NCBI RefSeq assembly: GCF_028736155.1
Contig: NZ_CP117879.1
Coordinates: 4,092,001-4,156,000, forward strand
Reading direction: 5' to 3'
DNA from: Flavobacterium sp. KACC 22763
GTDB taxonomy: Bacteria; Bacteroidota; Bacteroidia; Flavobacteriales; Flavobacteriaceae
DNA: 64,000 nt
The notes beneath the pieces were generated by a model. That model did no database searches. It saw only the letters and a list, made by a program, of their open reading frames with translations, and was not told where the DNA came from. A program made the translations under genes and the position numbers. This document shows, one piece after another, positions 17,265 through 26,296 of this stretch (the first letter of the stretch is position 1; each line of letters opens with the position of its first letter).

Positions 17265-19046
17265 TTATAAATTCTTATCCCCTCTTAACTCTCGGTATTT
17301 TTTTCTGGCATCAACAAAGTAAATACTGTCTTGATGATTAAAAATTACCTTTTCATATAGCGGTTTTGCTTTTTCTATGTCTTTCAGCTCATCATTGTAA
17401 ATTTCTGCTGAGAAAAATAGTGCTTCATCAACATAAATTCCGTCGCTGTGATTGTCAATAATCTGCTGATATTGGCTTAAAGCCGAAGCAAAATCTTTCT
17501 GGCTTTCGTACACTTTTCCTAAACGAAGCAATGTTACCGCTTCTATTTCCTGACCTTTATAAGTCTTTAAAATATTCTGAAACTGTGTAATCGCTTCCTG
17601 TTTTTTATTCTGATAAATCAAAAAATCACCTTTTGCAAATGCTTTTAAAGCAACTTGAGTCGAGTCTGCAGCGGTGTTATCATTAATTAAAAGGAAATAC
17701 TCTAAAGCATCATTAGCGATTAATTGGGTGTTTGCCGCTTTTAATTCTTTGAATTGCTTATTTGCCCATTCAAAATCGCCTTTGTAATAACTTGTTTTTG
17801 CCGCTTTCAAACTTGCTTCGTGCGCCATTACATCATTCTTTAAATCCAATTGAATTTGCGAATAATAAATAAGCGCCTGATTGTACTTTTCTTCTAAAAG
17901 CAAAATATCAGCCAATTCCATTTTGGCATCGGCTTTTTGATATTCGTTTAGATTTAATTCTAAAGCCTTTTTGATTACTGCCTTTCCTTCTTCTGTTTTT
18001 TTCAAATTAAAAGCCAGAAAATGCGCTTGAATGATTTGCAAAGATAAGGTAAAAGGACTGATTTCGTAAGTAGCCAGCAATTGCTTCAATTCCTGATCGA
18101 TTAACGGATAGTCTTTTTCCTGTGCATTATCGATCTTTATTTGCATTAAATAAGCATTCGACTGAATCAGCAAACCTAAATCTTTGGTGTTTTGAAGAAT
18201 GAAATTCAGGATTTCAACAGCTGTTTCGTCGTCGTTTTCATTCATCGCAAACTGACTCAAATTGACAATGCTCATCAGCGATTCTGGCTCACGCTTGTAA
18301 ATGGCTTTTTCCTGAATAAACGCTTTACCGAATTCTTTCTGCTGTACATAAAACCAACTTAGATAATGATTCCAGAAAACATCTTGATCTTTTTGAGTTC
18401 TTAAGATTAAGGCTTTTCGCATGGCATCTTTAAAAGCCGTATTATCGGTTTCACCATTCATGAATCTTGACAATTGTGTCTGAATCAGATTCGTGTTTTG
18501 CGGATTTGTGAAAGACTCAGTCAACAACAAATCAATCATTAAATCGGTTTTCCCCAACTGTCCATACAGCATTCCGATTTGAAAATTGAAATTGAAATTG
18601 GGTTGAACCTGCATTGCAGTCTGATACGCTTTTAAAGCATATTCTAACAATACTTTTTTCTCAAACGAACTTGCAACTCCATAAACATCGTTTGGATTGA
18701 CCTTTATTTTTTCGATTGCCTGTTCGTAATAATTTTTAGCTTTTGAATCGTTTTTCTGCAATTGGAAATTATATCCTAACTCCACCAAGAAAACCCCTTG
18801 TTTGTATCGGTTGTAACGATCTTGAATTGCTTTTTCTGCATTGGCAAACTGCTGTAACTGCTGATAGCAATCAACCGTTCTTAAAAAATACTGCGTATTA
18901 GATGGCGCACCTCTCAAAAGCTCTTCATAACTGATTTTTGCTTTATCAAAGTCTCCTTTATCGTAATAATATTGTGCAAGCTGCTCGTTTTGTGCAAACG
19001 CAAAACCAGAACATAACAAAACGATACCAATCAATATGTTTCTCAT
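17265..19046 (-). CDS. Secreted tetratricopeptide-repeat protein
   Basis: The 593-residue protein begins with a Sec signal peptide (MRNILIGIVLLCSGFAFAQ, cleavage after about 18) and is then helical TPR sequence throughout. Recognisable units include AQYYYDKGDFDKAKISYEEL (about 24-43), later NYYEQAIEKIKVNPNDVYG, and near the end LRLGKVYESQKDFASALSQY and EIYNDELKDIEKAKPLYEK. It probably is a periplasmic scaffold. The partner is unknown. It lies in the lgt-to-mgtE minus-strand series. Confidence 0.85.
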   Translation of the reverse strand: MRNILIGIVLLCSGFAFAQNEQLAQYYYDKGDFDKAKISYEELLRGAPSNTQYFLRTVDCYQQLQQFANAEKAIQDRYNRYKQGVFLVELGYNFQLQKNDSKAKNYYEQAIEKIKVNPNDVYGVASSFEKKVLLEYALKAYQTAMQVQPNFNFNFQIGMLYGQLGKTDLMIDLLLTESFTNPQNTNLIQTQLSRFMNGETDNTAFKDAMRKALILRTQKDQDVFWNHYLSWFYVQQKEFGKAFIQEKAIYKREPESLMSIVNLSQFAMNENDDETAVEILNFILQNTKDLGLLIQSNAYLMQIKIDNAQEKDYPLIDQELKQLLATYEISPFTLSLQIIQAHFLAFNLKKTEEGKAVIKKALELNLNEYQKADAKMELADILLLEEKYNQALIYYSQIQLDLKNDVMAHEASLKAAKTSYYKGDFEWANKQFKELKAANTQLIANDALEYFLLINDNTAADSTQVALKAFAKGDFLIYQNKKQEAITQFQNILKTYKGQEIEAVTLLRLGKVYESQKDFASALSQYQQIIDNHSDGIYVDEALFFSAEIYNDELKDIEKAKPLYEKVIFNHQDSIYFVDARKKYRELRGDKNL

Positions 19047-19055
19047 ATTTTTTAA

Positions 19056-19143
19056 GTTTTCAGTCGCAATCGCAGTTTTCAGTCTTACAACCTGTAAACT
19101 GTCACTTTTTTTAGTTTTCAGTCGCAGTCGCGGTTTTCAGTCT
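19056..19143. repeat. Short direct repeat TTTTCAGTCGCARTCGCRG
   Basis: Two nearly identical copies (about 19056-19084 and 19113-19142) of TTTTCAGTCGC-A/R-TCGC-R-GTTTTCAGTC are separated by about 28 bases between the lgt and TPR genes. Internally CAGTCGCA-ATCGCAGT also shows short periodicity. Confidence 0.7.
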
Positions 19144-19145
19144 TT

Positions 19146-19991
19146 TTAAAACTGCAAACTGTTACTGTCCACTGAGACTTTCTTAGTTTTCCAAAAAATC
19201 AAAGCTAAACCAATTAAAATAAATGGGATACTTAAAATCTGTCCCATATTAATCAGCATATTATTTTCAAAAGCTTCTTGATTTTCTTTAAAAAATTCAA
19301 TTATAAAACGAGCTGTAAATAATAAAGTTAAGAAAGTTCCAAAGATTAATCCCTGCGCATTTCTAATTTTTTCTGATTTGTACATATAAAACAGTATTCC
19401 GAAAATAAGCAAATAAGCAAATGCTTCATACAATTGCGTTGGATGTCGCGGAATCAAATCATCTCTTTCAAAAACTACTCCCCAATTTCCGTTGGTTGGT
19501 TTTCCATAGATTTCAGAATTCATAAAATTTCCCAATCTGATAAATGTCCCCGTTACAGGAACCGCAACAGCCATTTTATCTAGAAGTCCCAAAAATTGCA
19601 CTTTGTATTTACGGCAGTACAAAATCATTGCTGTAATTACACCAATCGATCCTCCGTGACTTGCCAAACCTTGATAACCTACAAACTGATAAACTCCTTT
19701 AATCTTCTGGATTGGCAAAAGAATTTCTATCGGATGTTTGAAAAAATAATCAGGCTCGTAAAAGAAACAATGTCCAAGTCTGGCGCCTAAAACGGTTCCG
19801 ACGATGACATAAATCAATAAAGTGTCGAGGTTATCCAGAGAAAGATTCTCCTTTTTGTAAATATTTCTAACAATATAAAAGCCCAAAAGAAGTCCGCAGG
19901 CAAAAAGAGCTCCGTAATATTTTAAAGGAAAACTATCTGTAATCCAGAAAATAACAGGATCTACGTTCCAGTTTAAAATTCCATTCATCAT
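19146..19991 (-). CDS. lgt: Prolipoprotein diacylglyceryl transferase
   Basis: Lgt moves diacylglycerol from phosphatidylglycerol to the lipobox Cys of prolipoproteins, the first step of lipoprotein maturation, in the inner membrane. The 281-residue protein has about seven membrane segments. It carries the family signature RLGNFMNSEIYGKPT and also LASHGGSIGVI, RHPTQLYEA and FTARFIIEFFKENQE. It begins with two consecutive Met codons; the first was used. Its products would include the several lipoproteins encoded in this window. Confidence 0.96.
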   Translation of the reverse strand: MMNGILNWNVDPVIFWITDSFPLKYYGALFACGLLLGFYIVRNIYKKENLSLDNLDTLLIYVIVGTVLGARLGHCFFYEPDYFFKHPIEILLPIQKIKGVYQFVGYQGLASHGGSIGVITAMILYCRKYKVQFLGLLDKMAVAVPVTGTFIRLGNFMNSEIYGKPTNGNWGVVFERDDLIPRHPTQLYEAFAYLLIFGILFYMYKSEKIRNAQGLIFGTFLTLLFTARFIIEFFKENQEAFENNMLINMGQILSIPFILIGLALIFWKTKKVSVDSNSLQF

Positions 19992-20020
19992 GCTCCGTTT
20001 TTTAATTTCTATAAATTAAG

Positions 20021-20056
20021 AAAACCTAACAGGTTTTTAACGTCTGTTAGGTTTGT
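20021..20056 (-). terminator. Terminator after serS
   Basis: AAAACCTAACAG (20021-20032) and CTGTTAGGTTT (20044-20054) form an 11-bp stem. On the minus strand it ends in a TTTTC run. The same ACCTRACAGG-type hairpin recurs at 37920-37952. Confidence 0.7.
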
Positions 20057-20076
20057 ATCTTAAAAACTATATTTTT

Positions 20077-21348
20077 TTAGTTTATAATATCAAATCCACA
20101 GTAAGGACGTAAAACTTCTGGTATTACGATTCCTTCTGGAGTTTGGTAATTTTCAATAATTCCAGCTAAAACACGTGGAAGCGCTAATGAACTTCCGTTA
20201 AGTGTATGCGCCAGCTGATTTTTTCCGTCTTTGTCTTTGAAACGTAATTTCAAGCGATTTGCCTGGAAAGTTTCAAAGTTAGAAACAGAACTGATTTCTA
20301 ACCAACGATCTTGAGCAGTAGAAAATACTTCAAAATCGTAAGTCAAAGCAGATGTGAATCCCATATCTCCTCCGCAAAGACGTAAAACTCTGTAAGGTAA
20401 TTTTAATTCTTTTAAAATACCTTTTACATGTTCTACCATTCCGTCAAGCGCCGCATAAGAATTGTCTGGATGCTCGATACGAACGATTTCTACTTTATCA
20501 AATTGATGCAAACGGTTTAATCCGCGAACGTGTGCTCCGTAAGAACCTGCCTCACGACGGAAACATGGCGTATACGCTGTCTGTAAAACTGGCAATTCGC
20601 TTTCGTTCAAGATAACATCACGAAATAAATTGGTTACCGGAACCTCAGCCGTCGGAATTAAATACAAATCGTCAATTCCAGCGTGGTACATCTGTCCTTC
20701 TTTATCTGGCAATTGACCTGTTCCGTAACCAGAAGCTTCGTTTACCAAATGCGGCACCTGAACTTCATTGTATCCTGCAGCGGTGTTTTTGTCTAAAAAG
20801 TAGTTGATCAAAGCACGTTGAAGCTTTGCTCCTTTTCCTTTGTAAACAGGAAATCCCGCTCCAGTAATTTTTACACCCAATTCAAAATCGATGATGTCGT
20901 ATTTCTTTACCAATTCCCAGTGAGGCTGTGCGCCTTCGTGTAAAGCTGGAATATCTCCTTCTTGGAAAACATTCAAATTGTCATCTGGGGTTTTTCCTTC
21001 AGGAACAATATCTGCCGGAAGGTTTGGTAATGTGTATAATTTATTGGTTAACTCAACAGCCAAAGCTTCTGCTTTTTCGCTCAGTTCTTTGCTTTTTTCT
21101 TTTAGTGAAACTGTTTTCTCTTTTAAGATTGCCGCTTTAGCTTTCTCACCAGCTTTCATCAATTCACCAATATCTTTGGACAATTTATTAGATTCTGATA
21201 AAGTATTGTCTAATTCCACCTGTGCAGCACGACGATTTTCGTCTAATTGAACCACCTCTTCAACAACGCTTTTAGCATCGATATTTCGTTTTGCTAAAGC
21301 TTTGATTACTTTCTCTTGATTTTCTCTAATAAATGCAATTTGTAACAT
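20077..21348 (-). CDS. serS: Seryl-tRNA synthetase
   Basis: This is a class II aminoacyl-tRNA synthetase that charges tRNA-Ser. The 423 residues match the family. An N-terminal two-helix coiled-coil arm (about 25-105, rich in Lys/Glu/Leu) contacts the tRNA long arm. The catalytic domain shows PVYKGKGAKLQRALINYF (motif 1 region), PCFRREAGSYG (motif 2) and NGSSLALPRVLAGIIENYQ (motif 3). A TAAATTTG -7-like box lies upstream on the minus strand at 21389-21396. Confidence 0.98.
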   Translation of the reverse strand: MLQIAFIRENQEKVIKALAKRNIDAKSVVEEVVQLDENRRAAQVELDNTLSESNKLSKDIGELMKAGEKAKAAILKEKTVSLKEKSKELSEKAEALAVELTNKLYTLPNLPADIVPEGKTPDDNLNVFQEGDIPALHEGAQPHWELVKKYDIIDFELGVKITGAGFPVYKGKGAKLQRALINYFLDKNTAAGYNEVQVPHLVNEASGYGTGQLPDKEGQMYHAGIDDLYLIPTAEVPVTNLFRDVILNESELPVLQTAYTPCFRREAGSYGAHVRGLNRLHQFDKVEIVRIEHPDNSYAALDGMVEHVKGILKELKLPYRVLRLCGGDMGFTSALTYDFEVFSTAQDRWLEISSVSNFETFQANRLKLRFKDKDGKNQLAHTLNGSSLALPRVLAGIIENYQTPEGIVIPEVLRPYCGFDIIN

Positions 21349-21457
21349 AGCTTGATTTTTATAACTATTGTATTTTTTATAACGGAAGCAAATTTAAGGA
21401 AATGTTTGTTAACATTAGGTCAAAGTTTTGCAGTAAAACCGAAATCTCCTATAAACA

Positions 21458-21480
21458 GCAAAAGCACTATAAAAGTGCCC
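21458..21480 (-). terminator. Possible terminator after the lipoprotein gene
   Basis: On the minus strand GCACT-TTTAT-AGTGC followed by TTTT makes a short stem 28 bases past the stop of the 21508 gene. Confidence 0.45.
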
Positions 21481-21507
21481 TTGATGTTATTTGGATTTTT
21501 TTGGATT

Positions 21508-22431
21508 TTATTCCAAAAAACGAAGTCTGTCATCTCTATGAAAAGCGTATTCTCGTCCGTTATACTTTATTTTTTCTAATTCTTTTTTAATTTTCAAATC
21601 ACTTTTTTCTTCAATACCATTTTCTACATCATTTTCTACAGCTTCTTCATAAGAAAAGTTTTTGCTAATAATTAAATCAAAATAACCGTTTGTTTTATCA
21701 TTAGAAAAACTCATACCTGTTTCTAAAGTTTCGATTTGAAAAGTACCGCTTCCGTTAGAATCTCCATTGGTCAATCGAATTGGGTATTCGTATAAAACCT
21801 TTTTTATTTCCTTATCGGCCAGAGTTATTAATGTGAATTTCTTCTCCGAATACAAAACAATTCGACTGCTCGCACTGGCTTCGGTATAAAAAGCAATTGC
21901 TGGAGTAGTTTCGTTGAGAAAAACTAGATCTTTCAAAATATGCGATTTCGAAAACTGAATGGCTTCATTATCATAATAACCTAAATTATCGTCAAATTCT
22001 TCAGCAATTACACTTCCATCTTCCCGATTTACAAATAAGTATTTACGCTGAAAATAGTTTCCCAGCTCATTATCATTATCATTGGTTGTGAATGCTTTTT
22101 TATCGTGCGAAACAGTTGTCAAGACAAAAAAAGCGATTTGGTCGTCATAATTGATAGAACTTGTTTCATTAATTTTAATATCTGAATATTTGATTTTGAG
22201 ATTTGCCGCCACTTTAGAAAGCAGCTGAAGATTCATTTCTTTTGAATCTTCAATTTCATCCAGATTTTTAAAAATGAGTTTTTTTACTTGTTTCTTGTTA
22301 AAGCCAAGTTCGGTATCGGCTTGCGAAAGAAGTTCTTGATCCTGAACCTCAGCAGTGTCTTGAGCTTTTTCATTCTTCCCGCAGGAAAACAAAAACATCA
22401 AAACGCCACATAAAAGAATCGTTTTTTTCAT
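21508..22431 (-). CDS. Lipoprotein of unknown function
   Basis: The 307-residue protein starts with a lipoprotein signal peptide (KKTILLCGVLMFLFSCGK, modified Cys at about 17). The rest is soluble, mixed alpha/beta and acidic, with many Asp/Glu/Lys. It contains SSRIVLYSEKKFTLITLADK and GSGTFQIETLETG, which look like a beta-sheet domain. I do not recognise a family. It is probably periplasm-facing at the outer or inner membrane. A TATATTTG -7 box lies 33 bases upstream, so it likely has its own promoter. Confidence 0.75.
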   Translation of the reverse strand: MKKTILLCGVLMFLFSCGKNEKAQDTAEVQDQELLSQADTELGFNKKQVKKLIFKNLDEIEDSKEMNLQLLSKVAANLKIKYSDIKINETSSINYDDQIAFFVLTTVSHDKKAFTTNDNDNELGNYFQRKYLFVNREDGSVIAEEFDDNLGYYDNEAIQFSKSHILKDLVFLNETTPAIAFYTEASASSRIVLYSEKKFTLITLADKEIKKVLYEYPIRLTNGDSNGSGTFQIETLETGMSFSNDKTNGYFDLIISKNFSYEEAVENDVENGIEEKSDLKIKKELEKIKYNGREYAFHRDDRLRFLE

Positions 22432-22463
22432 AGGCTTTGATTTGTTAGAAATTTAGGGCATTT

Positions 22464-22471
22464 CAAATATA
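22464..22471 (-). promoter_or_regulatory. -7 element of the lipoprotein gene
   Basis: The reverse complement reads TATATTTG, a good TAnnTTTG match, 33 bases upstream of the ATG at 22431. Confidence 0.55.
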
Positions 22472-22507
22472 TAATTTTCTTACAAACCTCAGCAGGAAAA
22501 TAAAAAA

Positions 22508-23047
22508 TTAATCTCTCTTAATTTCGTGACCTACAAACTCTTCCAATGCTTTAAACATTTCTTCAACCGAAAGCACTTCTGTATCGGGATGCGATTTTAA
22601 AAAAGTGGCATTCAATTCGGCCAGATTTTCGTCCAATTCAAAATAAGCGTTATTATTCAGCAAGTCCTTGAAAGCGTTCGGAGCATCATATTTCTCTTTT
22701 AGAAATTTTCCGAGTTTGATATTACTCTGCAAGCGCAGTTTGCGGCATTGTTCTTTAAACAATTCCAAATGCTTTTCGGCACCAATCAAAGCTAAACCTT
22801 CTTCTATTAGTTCATTAAGTTCTTTATTCCATCCTGAATCATGAACAAATTTCGAAAAATTTCCTTCTGCATATTTTGAAGCATAAAAATCTAAATAATA
22901 ACTCATTAAAGCATCTTCATGAATTAAATCATCGTCTATTTTTTCTTCGCGCATTAAATTGATTACCGAAATATTCGAATTTACAACATCCTGAGGATTT
23001 TCGCTATTGGCCGCCGTTTCTGAAATAATGATTTTACCGAATTCCAT
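22508..23047 (-). CDS. DMP19/DUF4375-like protein
   Basis: The 179-residue acidic, helical, cytosolic protein has a central stretch, SYYLDFYASKYAEGNFSKF then EEGLALIGAEKHLELF, that resembles DMP19-like DUF4375 proteins. Those have a Y-x-GG/GN-F-x-x-F core followed by an alpha-helix with GA. In that family some members mimic DNA and others sit in toxin-immunity loci; neither role can be claimed here. No toxin gene is adjacent. The family call is tentative. Confidence 0.6.
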   Translation of the reverse strand: MEFGKIIISETAANSENPQDVVNSNISVINLMREEKIDDDLIHEDALMSYYLDFYASKYAEGNFSKFVHDSGWNKELNELIEEGLALIGAEKHLELFKEQCRKLRLQSNIKLGKFLKEKYDAPNAFKDLLNNNAYFELDENLAELNATFLKSHPDTEVLSVEEMFKALEEFVGHEIKRD

Positions 23048-23355
23048 TTTGAGTTTTTATTTAAAAGATTGTTTTGCAAAGTTGCGGGAAATAATTGAAT
23101 GTTCCTTTTCAAACTTGTTTAATTTGCGTTATTTTTTATGCTGTTTAACCTACAATATAGTCTTTTTGACGTGAAATACAATTTTTCTAGTATTTCTACG
23201 TTTGACCTTACAATCTTTAACAAAAATCAACGTTATCAATTTAAATTAAAAAGTTGGCCAAAAATTGACTACCTTTAAGCAACCATTTATAAAAAATCAT
23301 ATCTGTTTAAGAAATAAGACTTTACAACAAAGTTTTCCTAGCTAAAACCAAAAAC
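23048..23355. other. 308-base divergent intergenic region
   Basis: No gene is visible. It contains TATAGTCTTTTTGAC at 23156-23170, a 15-base match to the operator-like palindrome before the GH43 gene. TACCTTTAAG at about 23270-23279 could be a degenerate -7 box for the PrcB-like gene. No strong hairpin was seen. Confidence 0.5.
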
Positions 23356-23805
23356 ATGAAACAGATCTTACTACTATTTAGCATCCTGCTTTTGCTGGCC
23401 AGCTGCGACAATGATGAATTGCCACAGTCTGATGTTCCGTTTGCATTGGTGGGTAAAGGAGATTCTTTTTCTAATGGCCAAAGCATTGCGCAAAGACATT
23501 TGGTGATTAAAGACGCTAAAACCTGGAATAACTTTAAGAAAGAAATGAACATCACTAGCGATGTAGCAAAAGATTTTAAAGAAACGAATATTGATTTTAC
23601 CCAATATCAAGTTATCGCTGTAATTGATAAAACACAACCCAACGACGGACATTCTATCGATATTGTAGAAATGACCGAAAACCGCAATACTATAATTGTA
23701 AAAGTCGAAAAGCTGGAAAATGGTAATCTTACCAAGAAATCATCCAAACCTTACGATATTGTAAAAACAGCAAAAACAGACAAAAAAGTGGTTTTTGAGC
23801 AATAA
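23356..23805 (+). CDS. PrcB-like C-terminal domain lipoprotein
   Basis: The 149-residue protein has a lipoprotein signal peptide (KQILLLFSILLLLASCDN, Cys at about 17). A domain resembling PrcB_C follows: a W-x-x-F helix (KTWNNFKKEMN), FTQYQVIAVIDKTQPNDGHS, an alternating beta region with IIVKVEKLENG, and KSSKPYDIVKTAK. In Treponema, PrcB is part of a protease complex, but no protease gene is adjacent here. It is likely a small envelope lipoprotein of unknown role. Confidence 0.7.
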   Translation: MKQILLLFSILLLLASCDNDELPQSDVPFALVGKGDSFSNGQSIAQRHLVIKDAKTWNNFKKEMNITSDVAKDFKETNIDFTQYQVIAVIDKTQPNDGHSIDIVEMTENRNTIIVKVEKLENGNLTKKSSKPYDIVKTAKTDKKVVFEQ

Positions 23806-23824
23806 TCTTTTGCAAGTTTTCTAA

Positions 23825-24391
23825 CTATTCAATGTTAAACAATCTCAAAATATAAGAGAGTTCATAAATTATAAAAAGCACCGCTAGAACAGCGTGAAAC
23901 TTTTTATTATCTATTTTTATTGCTATCAAACATAAAACAATATGGCTTATAACCCGAACAAAGTATTCGTTTTGGTTGTATAGAAAATAGTCTCCACCTT
24001 TAATCGCAGTATCGATTATATCTGCTCCAAAACTTATTGCCAAAACCGAAAAAAACCATTTTTTTCTGGAATAAAAATAATCTTCGTATCCCGTGTAATC
24101 TACTAAATCGTCGGGATAAAGAATCGCACATAGCAAATAATAAATCAAGATATAGCAGATAATAAAGAAATAATCTGCAAAATACCACTCGTGAATTAGT
24201 TTTAAATTAAACTCCCACCACCAAAAGTGAATAAGCATCAAGAACACATAAAATACCCATAAAGCATGCACAAAATAAAACTTCTTGCGCCCAGGATGCT
24301 GGATAAAAATTACAGAACCTTTTATGAGATGCGTTAGACTCAAACCCAAAATAATCCCGATAATTGATTTGACATGTGTAAGTTCTTCCAT
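23825..24391 (-). CDS. Polytopic membrane protein of unknown function
   Basis: The 188-residue, strongly hydrophobic protein has about five membrane segments, for example IIGIILGLSLTHLIKGSVIF (11-30), FYFVHALWVFYVFLMLIHFWW and YFFIICYILIYYLLCAILY. A short cytoplasmic loop with a YTGYEDYFYSRKKW pattern lies in the middle. I recognise no family. It is convergent with the PrcB-like gene, with only 19 bases between the stops. Confidence 0.75.
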   Translation of the reverse strand: MEELTHVKSIIGIILGLSLTHLIKGSVIFIQHPGRKKFYFVHALWVFYVFLMLIHFWWWEFNLKLIHEWYFADYFFIICYILIYYLLCAILYPDDLVDYTGYEDYFYSRKKWFFSVLAISFGADIIDTAIKGGDYFLYNQNEYFVRVISHIVLCLIAIKIDNKKFHAVLAVLFIIYELSYILRLFNIE

Positions 24392-24635
24392 AAATAAATT
24401 ATTTTATTTACAATGAACTAAAATTACTTGATTTCCTTCAAAATAAAACATCTAGATATTGATTTTTAACTTTTTACAATTCTAATCTCGACTTGCTTTT
24501 TGATTTTACGAACGAACTTTTAATAAAAAAGTAATATTAAAATAACCACGAAAAGCAAAACCTATTCATGAAATACAATAATAAACAGTAATTTTAGTCC
24601 ATTCAAACTCCGTTTAGCAGTAAAAACAGAAAAGT

Positions 24636-25538
24636 ATGAGTCAAAGAAAAGTATTAGAATATTACGTTTTAGACGTATTCTCAAACGAGAGCTACAAAGG
24701 AAACCCGCTTTCTGTAGTTTTTACAGATGGAAATCTAAAACTAGAAACCTATCAGAATATTTCTAGAGAATTTCGCTATTCTGAAACCTCCTTTGTCTAT
24801 TATTCTACAAGAGAAAAATCGCTTGTAGTGCGTTCGTTTACTCCAACGGGAATCGAAATCGATGGTGCAGGCCATAATTTATTAGGCGCAGTCTGCGGTG
24901 CTCTTCTAAAAGGGCTTCCTATTTTTGATGAGCAAAATGAAAGTGAGCCTTTTGTAATTATGAAACATTCGGCAATTCCAGTAACGGTAAATTTTGATTT
25001 GGATAATTTTTCTCCAGTTGTTCAAATGCATCAAAAATCGGCAGTTATTAAACAAGAAATCCCAACGTACAAAATTGCAGTAGCGCTGGGCTTAAAAATT
25101 GAAGATTTGGATGTAAATGCTTTTGTGCCAACAATCGTTAAAACAGAAGTTGCACATACAATGGTTCCTATAAAAAACAGTGAGATACTTAACAGTTTTA
25201 CTCCCGACAACCAACTTTTGATAGAAATCTCAAAAGAGTATGATTTTGAAGGCTTTTATTGTTTCACCCCAGCTGAAGAAGGTCTAGATCACATAGTGGA
25301 AACTAGATTTTTTAATCCTATAATAGGAATTATCGAAGATCCAGCAACAGGAACCGCAGCGGGACCTTTAATTGGTTTTTTAACGCAAAAGAAATTCACT
25401 AAATCTGATAAAGAATATAAAATTCTTCAAGGTGTAAAATTAAAACAGCCGTCAATGATTGAAGTGATGAATCGGGAAGAAGATATTTTAGTAGGTGGTT
25501 CTTCGATTATTACGATGAAGGGAGAGCTTTATATATAA
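24636..25538 (+). CDS. PhzF-family isomerase-like protein
   Basis: The 300-residue protein shows the two-domain PhzF/diaminopimelate-epimerase-like fold. The N-terminal VLDVFSNESYKGNPLSVVF and REFRYSETSFVYY carry the conserved Glu. Further marks are RSFTPTGIEIDGAGHNLLGA, and in the second half ETRFFNPIIGIIEDPATGTAAG. PhzF itself isomerises a phenazine precursor, but most homologues have unknown substrates and no phenazine genes are nearby. It is transcribed alone, after a gap with a weak TAATTTTA -7-like box. Confidence 0.9.
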   Translation: MSQRKVLEYYVLDVFSNESYKGNPLSVVFTDGNLKLETYQNISREFRYSETSFVYYSTREKSLVVRSFTPTGIEIDGAGHNLLGAVCGALLKGLPIFDEQNESEPFVIMKHSAIPVTVNFDLDNFSPVVQMHQKSAVIKQEIPTYKIAVALGLKIEDLDVNAFVPTIVKTEVAHTMVPIKNSEILNSFTPDNQLLIEISKEYDFEGFYCFTPAEEGLDHIVETRFFNPIIGIIEDPATGTAAGPLIGFLTQKKFTKSDKEYKILQGVKLKQPSMIEVMNREEDILVGGSSIITMKGELYI

Positions 25539-25564
25539 TTTTAAAAAAAACGTAATCTTTTTAT

Positions 25565-25572
25565 TACTTTTG
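25565..25572 (+). promoter_or_regulatory. -7 element for the DUF4304-like gene
   Basis: TACTTTTG matches TAnnTTTG, 23 bases upstream of the ATG at 25596. Confidence 0.5.
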
Positions 25573-25595
25573 CGTTTTATAGAATATTTTATATC

Positions 25596-26231
25596 ATGAA
25601 TCCAAAAGATCTCATAACTACAAGTATCGAAAAAACTTTACTCAAACCTTTAACTCAAATTGGCTTTACTTTTTCAAAAAGCACTTTAACTTTTAAAAGA
25701 AAAGTCGACGAATTTGTCCAAACGATTCATTTTCAATTAAACAGACATAACCAAGAAAATGTGTCTGCAGAATTTTGGACATCATTTGGAATTTCTTCAA
25801 ATTTATATTCTAAATGGCATAAAACTAACTTTAACGAAAATCCAATAAATAGCATTTTAAGTAGTTCAATGGATTGGAATATTAAAAATTGGGAATTTCC
25901 AGTCATCAACGATAAAAAAGAATCTCATTTTCAAATCATAAGTGAAAAAGAAAGAGAAAATGTACTTCAAACACTAAAGAATAATGTTTTAAATATAGGA
26001 GTTCCATTTTTAGATAATCTTTCAAATTGGGAAAATGCTGCAAATAAATTGGTTGAAGAAAAATGGTTTCACTACAAAGCTTGTGATTTTTTTCTAATTG
26101 CTGGAAATAATGAAAAAGCATTTTGGGCTTTACAACAAGGAATCGATTATTGGAGCAAAAATCCAAAAGCATCCTTTCCAGAAGACAAAGAAAAAATTCA
26201 GATTCGATTATCAAAATATTTTGGAAGATAA
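25596..26231 (+). CDS. DUF4304-like protein
   Basis: The 211-residue soluble protein has an N-terminal LKPLTQIGFTFSKSTLTFKR followed by FVQTIHFQLNRHNQENVSAEFWTSFGI read in pieces. This matches the DUF4304 pattern of a helix, GF, an aromatic strand and a long beta strand. A C-terminal helical segment follows (about 150-211). DUF4304 proteins occur widely and some are predicted immunity proteins. No toxin partner is adjacent. The family call is tentative. It has its own -7 box and a terminator that follows at once. Confidence 0.6.
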   Translation: MNPKDLITTSIEKTLLKPLTQIGFTFSKSTLTFKRKVDEFVQTIHFQLNRHNQENVSAEFWTSFGISSNLYSKWHKTNFNENPINSILSSSMDWNIKNWEFPVINDKKESHFQIISEKERENVLQTLKNNVLNIGVPFLDNLSNWENAANKLVEEKWFHYKACDFFLIAGNNEKAFWALQQGIDYWSKNPKASFPEDKEKIQIRLSKYFGR

Positions 26232-26237
26232 ATCAAA

Positions 26238-26276
26238 TAAAAAAAGCTGCATTTTTCAAGATACAGCTTTTTTTAT
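26238..26276. terminator. Bidirectional terminator
   Basis: AAAAAAAGCTG (26239-26249) and CAGCTTTTTTT (26264-26274) form a stem between the convergent DUF4304-like and CDGSH genes, with A- and T-runs on both sides. Confidence 0.8.
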
Positions 26277-26296
26277 ATTCAAAACTAAACAAAGAT

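Noticed and set aside
21352..21590. Two overlapping 60-75-residue plus-strand frames
   Set aside because: Hydrophobic only through A+T bias; they run over the serS upstream region and the end of the lipoprotein gene, with no promoter box.
24636..25538. Phenazine biosynthesis
   Set aside because: Only a PhzF-like gene is present; the rest of the phz set is missing, and most PhzF homologues are unrelated to phenazines.
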